Shown here: one piece after another, positions 8,342 to 12,253 of the stretch
Layout: each line of letters starts with the position of its first letter
Position numbering within the stretch: the stretch's first letter is position 1
NCBI GenBank assembly: GCA_005787665.1
Contig: SYAB01000287.1
Span: 1 to 12,253 of the forward strand
DNA from: Actinomycetota bacterium
GTDB lineage: Bacteria; Actinomycetota; Actinomycetes; Mycobacteriales; Mycobacteriaceae
Direction of reading: 5' to 3'
DNA length: 12,253 nt
Made by a program: the position numbers and the translations under genes
The notes under the pieces: generated by a model
What the model saw: only the letters and a program-made list of their open reading frames with translations
Told to the model about the DNA's origin: nothing
The model's database searches: none

Positions 8342-10447
8342 CTATCGCGGCAGGCCCAGGAGCCGTTCACCGGCCATGGTCAGCAGAATCTGCTCGGTGC
8401 CACCGGCGATGGACAGGCAGCGGGTGTTCAGGAAACTCTGAACGGCCGGGTTGTCGACGATCCCGGCGCCCGGCGAAAGCTCCATGCGGAACTCCTCGAG
8501 GGCCTGGCGGTAGCGCACGCCGATCAGTTTGCGGGCGCTGGCCTCCGCGCTGGTATCCCGGCCGCCGACCGCGAGTTGGGCGATCCGGTGGTCCAGCAAT
8601 GAGCCGACCTGAGCGGCGAGCAGCAACGCGCCAAGCCGCTCGGCGGTCGCCGAGTCCAGGTCCTGCTCGGCGAACCCGCGCAGCATCTGTTCCATCGGAT
8701 TACCCAGCGCCGTGCCGTGCGCCATCGCGACCCGCTCGCTGGCGAGCGTGGTCCGGGCCAGTCGCCAGCCGTCGTTGACCTGCCCGACGACCATCTCGTC
8801 GGGCACGAAAACGTCGTCGAAGAACACCTCGTTGAACATTTCGTCGCCGGTGATCTCGCGCAGCGGCCGGATCACGATCCCCGGCGATCGCATGTCGACC
8901 AGGAAGTACGTGATGCCCTTGTGTTTCGGCGCGTCACCGTCGGTCCGGGCCAGGCAGACGCCCCAGTGCGCACGGTGCGCCGCGGATGTCCACACCTTCT
9001 GCCCACGCAGCGTCCAACCGCCCTCGCAACGCTCGGCCTTCGTGCGCAGCGACGCCAGGTCCGACCCGGCGCCGGGCTCGCTGAACAGCTGACACCAGAG
9101 GATCTCGCCACGAAGGGTGGCCGGCACGAACCGGTCGATCTGCTCGGGGGTGCCGGCTTCGAGGATGGTCGGGACGGCCCACCAGCCGATCACCAGGTCG
9201 GGGCGCGCCACCCCGGCGGCCGCGAGTTCGGCGTCGATGAGCAGTTGTTCGGCCGGGGAGGCGTCACGTCCGTAGGGCTTGGGCCAGTGCGGCGCCAGCA
9301 GACCCGAATCGGCCAGACCGACCTGGCGGTCCTCGACCGGCAGGTTCGCGACCTCGGCCACCGCGCGGGTGATCTCGGGGCGCAGATGGGCCACCGATTC
9401 GAGGTCGATGTGCAGATCGCGCCGGATGCCGTCGAGGGTGAGCCGAGCCACCCCGCGCAGTCGGTTCGAGCGCCCGCCCAACGCCTGGGCGATGCCGTAA
9501 GCGCGGCGCAGGTAAAGATGCGCGTCGTGCTCCCAAGTGATGCCGATACCGCCGAGGACCTGGATGCAGTCCTTGGCGTTGGCCTTGACCGCCTCGATGC
9601 CGGCGGCCGCGGCGACGGCCGCCGCGATCGACAACTGATCGTCATCACCACTGCTCGCGGCGACCGCAGCGTCGCCCGCAGCAACGGCGATCTGCTGGGA
9701 TCGCAACAGCATCTCGGCGCACATGTGCTTGACGGCCTGGAAGCTGCCGATCGGCCTGCCGAACTGCTCGCGCACCTTCGCGTACTCGACCGCGGTATCC
9801 AGGGTCCATCGTGCGACCCCGGCGGCCTCGGCGGCCAACACGGTCGCGACCAGATCGTCGAAGCGGCGCCGGGACACCGCCAGCGGGGTGCACGGTGCGG
9901 CGTCGAATCTCACCCGGGCCAACGGCCGGGAGAAGTCGGTGGCCGGGAGGGGTTCCACCACGACGGCGGCATCGGAGCAATCGACCATCAGCACCACCTC
10001 GCCGGCTCCCACGAGCAGTACACCAGCGCCGTCGGCACCCAACGCGTAGTCGACCGAGCCCGACACGTGGCCGGACACCTCGTGGAGGTCACCGCCGAGG
10101 GCGATGCCGGCGGTGATCCGCCCCTCCGAAAGAGCTTGCAGGACATCGTGGTCCGTCACGACAACGGTGGCCACCGCGGTAGTGACGACCGGACCGGGGA
10201 TCAGGGCGCGCGCCGCCTCCTCCACCATTGCGCACAAATCTTCGATCGACCCTCCGGCACCACCGGCATCCTCGGCGACGGCAACGCCGAACAAGCCGAG
10301 TTCGGCCACGCCGCGGTACACCTGACGCCAGGCCTCGGGCCGGCCTTGTTCGATCTCCCGCACCGCGGCCGGCGCGTCGGCGCCGGCCGCCCAGCTGCGC
10401 ACCAGTTCACGTGCGGCGAACTGTTCGTCGGTGATGATGACGGACAC
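8342..10447 (-). CDS. fadE34: FadE34 (ChsE3), fused two-domain steroid acyl-CoA dehydrogenase
   Basis: A 701-residue protein made of two acyl-CoA dehydrogenase units, close to the 711 of M. tuberculosis FadE34. Residues about 1-345 resemble the beta-type subunits (REQFGRPIGSFQAVKHM near 227-243, GGIGITWEHDAHLYLRRAYG near 296-315). Residues about 355-701 resemble a catalytic alpha subunit: LFSEPGAGSDLASL (455-468), KVWTSAAHRAHW, NEVFFDDVFVPDEM and the end IAGGTEQILL...ERLLGLPR. The fusion therefore carries in one chain what FadE31 plus FadE32 or FadE33 supply as two. By family knowledge it oxidises steroid-CoA esters with a five-carbon side chain, such as 3-oxo-chol-4-en-24-oyl-CoA. The start is GTG at 10447 with GAGGAG at 10454-10459, 6 nt upstream. 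It is divergent from kstR, with a shared KstR box. Confidence 0.95.
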   Translation of the reverse strand: MSVIITDEQFAARELVRSWAAGADAPAAVREIEQGRPEAWRQVYRGVAELGLFGVAVAEDAGGAGGSIEDLCAMVEEAARALIPGPVVTTAVATVVVTDHDVLQALSEGRITAGIALGGDLHEVSGHVSGSVDYALGADGAGVLLVGAGEVVLMVDCSDAAVVVEPLPATDFSRPLARVRFDAAPCTPLAVSRRRFDDLVATVLAAEAAGVARWTLDTAVEYAKVREQFGRPIGSFQAVKHMCAEMLLRSQQIAVAAGDAAVAASSGDDDQLSIAAAVAAAAGIEAVKANAKDCIQVLGGIGITWEHDAHLYLRRAYGIAQALGGRSNRLRGVARLTLDGIRRDLHIDLESVAHLRPEITRAVAEVANLPVEDRQVGLADSGLLAPHWPKPYGRDASPAEQLLIDAELAAAGVARPDLVIGWWAVPTILEAGTPEQIDRFVPATLRGEILWCQLFSEPGAGSDLASLRTKAERCEGGWTLRGQKVWTSAAHRAHWGVCLARTDGDAPKHKGITYFLVDMRSPGIVIRPLREITGDEMFNEVFFDDVFVPDEMVVGQVNDGWRLARTTLASERVAMAHGTALGNPMEQMLRGFAEQDLDSATAERLGALLLAAQVGSLLDHRIAQLAVGGRDTSAEASARKLIGVRYRQALEEFRMELSPGAGIVDNPAVQSFLNTRCLSIAGGTEQILLTMAGERLLGLPR

Positions 10448-10496
10448 CGTCGGCTCCTCGGGTCGGCAACAGGGCTTCTTCCACGTCGAGGCCCAC

Positions 10497-10510
10497 TAGA
10501 ACGTGTTCTA
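10497..10510. promoter_or_regulatory. KstR operator in the fadE34-kstR divergent promoter
   Basis: TAGAACGTGTTCTA matches the KstR consensus TnnAACnnGTTnnA exactly and has fully palindromic arms around the central GT. It lies 49 nt before the fadE34 start and 60 nt before the kstR start, so one dimer can control both: fadE34 repression and kstR autorepression, as known in mycobacteria. Confidence 0.9.
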
Positions 10511-10570
10511 ATAGTGCCAGCGTTGCACCGTCAAGTCGACAGCGGTCGCCCCGCGAGGTAAGGAGCAGCA

Positions 10571-11233
10571 GTGTCGTCGCCAGCGCAGAAGCCGGGCGGT
10601 GGGCCCGGTTCACAACCTCGCGAGGTGATGCCCGTGTCGGTGCTCACCGAGTCGGAGTTGGGTTCGGAAGCCCAACGGGAGCGGCGGAAGCGCATTCTCG
10701 ACGCCACGCTGGCGATCGCCTCCAAGGGCGGCTACGAGGCCGTGCAGATGCGCGCGGTCGCCGATCGCGCCGATGTCGCGGTCGGAACGTTGTATCGCTA
10801 CTTCCCCTCCAAGGTTCACCTGCTGGTGTCGGCACTCGGGCGCGAGTTCGAGCGCATCGACGCCAAGACCGACCGCTCGACGGTCTCCGGCGGGACGCCC
10901 TACCAGAGGTTGAGCTTCATGGTCGGCAAACTCAACCGGGCCATGCAGCGCAACCCGTTGCTGACCGAGGCGATGACGCGCGCCTACGTCTTCGCCGACG
11001 CCTCGGCGGCCGGCGAGGTGGACCATGTCGAGAAGATCATCGACTCCATGTTCGCCCGCGCGATGAGCGACGGCGAGCCGACCGAGGATCAGTACCACAT
11101 CGCCCGGGTGATCTCCGATGTGTGGTTGTCCAACCTGTTGGCCTGGCTGACCCGGCGGGCATCGGCCAACGACGTCAGCAAACGACTCGATCTGGCCGTC
11201 CGGTTGCTGATCGGGGACGAGGAAGCCATCTGA
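10571..11233 (+). CDS. kstR: KstR, TetR-family repressor of cholesterol catabolism
   Basis: A 220-residue TetR regulator. From about residue 25 (ESELGSEAQRERRKRILDAT) it is almost the same as M. tuberculosis KstR, which has 199 residues. The helix-turn-helix is AVADRADVAVGTLYRYFPSK, about residues 62-81. The C-terminal ligand domain contains NRAMQRNPLLTEAMTRAYVFAD and ends DLAVRLLIGDEEAI. KstR represses the steroid regulon and is released by steroid-CoA intermediates carrying the degraded side chain; it also represses itself. GTG 10571 is chosen because AGGAG lies 5 nt upstream (10561-10565). It adds about 20 residues rich in Gly, Pro and Ser before the conserved part; starts near 10625-10637 would give the shorter form. 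The operator at 10497-10510 lies in its promoter region. Confidence 0.97.
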   Translation: MSSPAQKPGGGPGSQPREVMPVSVLTESELGSEAQRERRKRILDATLAIASKGGYEAVQMRAVADRADVAVGTLYRYFPSKVHLLVSALGREFERIDAKTDRSTVSGGTPYQRLSFMVGKLNRAMQRNPLLTEAMTRAYVFADASAAGEVDHVEKIIDSMFARAMSDGEPTEDQYHIARVISDVWLSNLLAWLTRRASANDVSKRLDLAVRLLIGDEEAI

Positions 11234-11237
11234 CGGC

Positions 11238-11268
11238 CCGTTCAGGCCGCTGCGGGGCCGTCGAACGG
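11238..11268 (+). terminator. Nested hairpin after kstR, candidate terminator
   Basis: CCGTTC (11238-11243) pairs with GAACGG (11263-11268), and inside it GGCC (11245-11248) pairs with GGCC (11256-11259) around a 7-nt loop. It begins 4 nt after the kstR stop. No T tract follows. Position and nested pairing support a transcription stop between kstR and the lipoprotein gene. Confidence 0.5.
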
Positions 11269-11325
11269 ACCGTCGGTCGCCTCGCACATCACCGCGACCC
11301 CGGATTTCCACTACCCGACTTACCC

Positions 11326-11340
11326 CGATAACGGTTATCG
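11326..11340 (+). promoter_or_regulatory. Zur-like palindrome over the -10 of the metal-binding lipoprotein gene
   Basis: CGATAAC-G-GTTATCG is a perfect 7-bp inverted repeat, followed by TTTTCAT. The whole resembles actinobacterial Zur boxes, which combine a GATAAc/gTTATC core with TTTTCA. It overlaps TATCGT (11336-11341), which fits the mycobacterial -10 pattern TAnnnT. The last -10 base is 7 nt from the ATG, so transcription should begin at or next to the start codon. Assignment to Zur rather than another metal regulator is inferred from the gene it precedes. Confidence 0.6.
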
Positions 11341-11348
11341 TTTTCATC

Positions 11349-12253
11349 ATGACCGTCCCGATCGCCTCTGCGGCACCACTAGCGGCTACGGCCCTCGCTC
11401 TGACCCTCCTACTCAGCGGATGCGGATCGAACCGGACGGCGGACTCCCCGTCGCCGGCCGACACATCTGCCAAAGCGGACACCACTGCGTCCGCCGCGCC
11501 CGGCTCGGCGAGCGCATGTCCCACCGCCCCGGTCGATGTCGTCGTGAGCGTCGATCAGTGGGGGGATATCGTGTCCGAACTCGGCGGTGCGTGCACCAAC
11601 GTCAGGACGGTCCTGGCGAGTTCGTCGGTCGATCCGCACGACTACGAGCCATCCCCGGCCGACGCATCATCGTTCGCAGGCGCCCAACTGGTCGTGGTCA
11701 ACGGCGCCGACTACGACCACTGGGCTTCGGATCTGGCCGCGAACTCGGCGAAGAACGCACCGGTCATCAGCGCCGCTGAAGTGACCCGGACCGCCGACGG
11801 CGCCAACCCGCACCTCTGGTACAACCCCGCTGCGGTCACCGCGGTCGCCGACGCGGTGACCGCCGAACTGTCGAAGATCGACCCGGCGGCGGCCGGATAC
11901 TTCACCGAACGGCGGGCCGCCTTCACCGCCACCATGCAGCCCTACTCGGCCCTGAGTGAGAAGATCAAGGCCGGCGCGACCGGCAAGTCCTACGCCGCCA
12001 CCGAGAGCGTCTTCGACTATCAGGCCGAGGCACTCGGCTTGGTCAACAAGACCCCGGAGGGGTATCAGCGGGCGGCGGCCAACGAGTCCGAACCCACTCC
12101 GGCCGATATCGAGGCGTTCCGGAAAGCGCTGGCCGACAAGCAGATCGACGTGCTGATCTACAACACCCAGACCGAGGGTTCGATACCGGAGCAGATTCGC
12201 GCTGCCGCCGAGGCGAACGGGGTACCGGTGGTCGAGGTCACCGAGACGGTCGC
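11349..12253 (+). CDS. Zinc/manganese-type ABC transporter substrate-binding lipoprotein (3' end outside window)
   Basis: The frame is open from ATG 11349 to the window end (301 residues, no stop). A signal peptide ends in the lipobox LSGC with Cys25 as the lipidation site, so the protein would be anchored outside the membrane. A Ser/Ala/Thr-rich linker follows, then a cluster A-I (ZnuA/PsaA-like) metal-binding fold. Likely metal ligands are His97 in VDPHDYEPSP, His155 in NPHLWYN and Glu219 in ATESVFDYQ; the fourth, usually Asp near the C-terminus, lies beyond the window. There is no His-rich loop. Two cysteines near residues 58 and 82 could form a disulfide. No ribosome site precedes the ATG, which fits a leaderless transcript from the -10 at 11336-11341. 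Zinc is favoured over manganese because of the operator. Permease and ATPase genes are expected downstream. Confidence 0.88.
   Translation, partial: MTVPIASAAPLAATALALTLLLSGCGSNRTADSPSPADTSAKADTTASAAPGSASACPTAPVDVVVSVDQWGDIVSELGGACTNVRTVLASSSVDPHDYEPSPADASSFAGAQLVVVNGADYDHWASDLAANSAKNAPVISAAEVTRTADGANPHLWYNPAAVTAVADAVTAELSKIDPAAAGYFTERRAAFTATMQPYSALSEKIKAGATGKSYAATESVFDYQAEALGLVNKTPEGYQRAAANESEPTPADIEAFRKALADKQIDVLIYNTQTEGSIPEQIRAAAEANGVPVVEVTETV

Noticed and set aside
8188..8370. N-terminal extension of the methyltransferase to 8370
   Set aside because: The added residues overlap the end of fadE34 and resemble nothing; the family N-terminus is reached at ATG 8187.
7453..8778. A 441-codon + strand open frame spanning the methyltransferase and the end of fadE34
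   Set aside because: It is antisense to two well-supported genes and rich in Arg/Pro/Gly with no family resemblance, typical of a GC shadow.
8717..10561. A 614-codon open frame on the + strand across fadE34
   Set aside because: It lies fully antisense to FadE34, whose motifs are clear over the same span, and its translation shows no recognisable domain; long antisense frames are normal at this GC content.

Overview
The window is high-GC actinobacterial DNA. Gene content and order match the KstR-controlled cholesterol/steroid catabolism cluster of mycobacteria (the M. tuberculosis Rv3562-Rv3574 interval, fadE31 to kstR). Protein details point to a Mycobacterium/Mycolicibacterium-type organism rather than Rhodococcus: near-family lengths, intact active sites, a mycolic-acid-type methyltransferase and a nearly M. 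tuberculosis-like KstR. The species cannot be fixed from the sequence alone.

Layout. From 1 to 3191, on the + strand, lie the 3' end of fadE31, then fadE32, fadE33 and an aminotransferase (aspB-like), tightly packed with ATGA overlaps. They are acyl-CoA dehydrogenases proposed for late steroid-ring degradation plus an uncharacterised PLP enzyme. From 3302 to 6874, on the - strand, is the hsaA-hsaD-hsaC-hsaB operon. It hydroxylates 3-HSA (HsaA with its flavin reductase HsaB), cleaves the resulting catechol (HsaC) and hydrolyses the ring-cleavage product (HsaD). The nat gene that follows hsaB in M. tuberculosis is absent. From 6875 to 7017 is a divergent promoter region with two KstR-type operators carrying the same 14-mer in inverted orientation. 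From 7018 to 7308, on the + strand, a 96-residue [2Fe-2S] ferredoxin occupies the place of kshB and matches only the C-terminal domain of KshB; the whole FAD/NADH reductase part is missing. From 7327 to 8187, on the - strand, is a CmaA/MmaA-family cyclopropane synthase/methyltransferase that is not part of the M. tuberculosis arrangement. From 8342 to 10447, on the - strand, is the two-domain acyl-CoA dehydrogenase fadE34 (chsE3). From 10571 to 11233, on the + strand, is the TetR regulator kstR, sharing one near-consensus KstR box with fadE34. From 11349 to the window end is the start of a metal-binding (probably zinc) ABC-transporter lipoprotein, with a Zur-like palindrome over its -10 and an apparently leaderless start.

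How it works together: KstR represses the steroid genes until a steroid-CoA intermediate releases it. FadE34 and FadE31-33 carry out side-chain and ring dehydrogenations, and HsaA-D open ring A of the secosteroid. The main departures from the textbook locus are the reductase-less KshB, the inserted lipid methyltransferase, the missing nat and the zinc-uptake gene next to kstR. I found no tRNA, rRNA, CRISPR array or insertion sequence. Gene-free stretches are all shorter than about 160 bases and are described by the sites placed in them.
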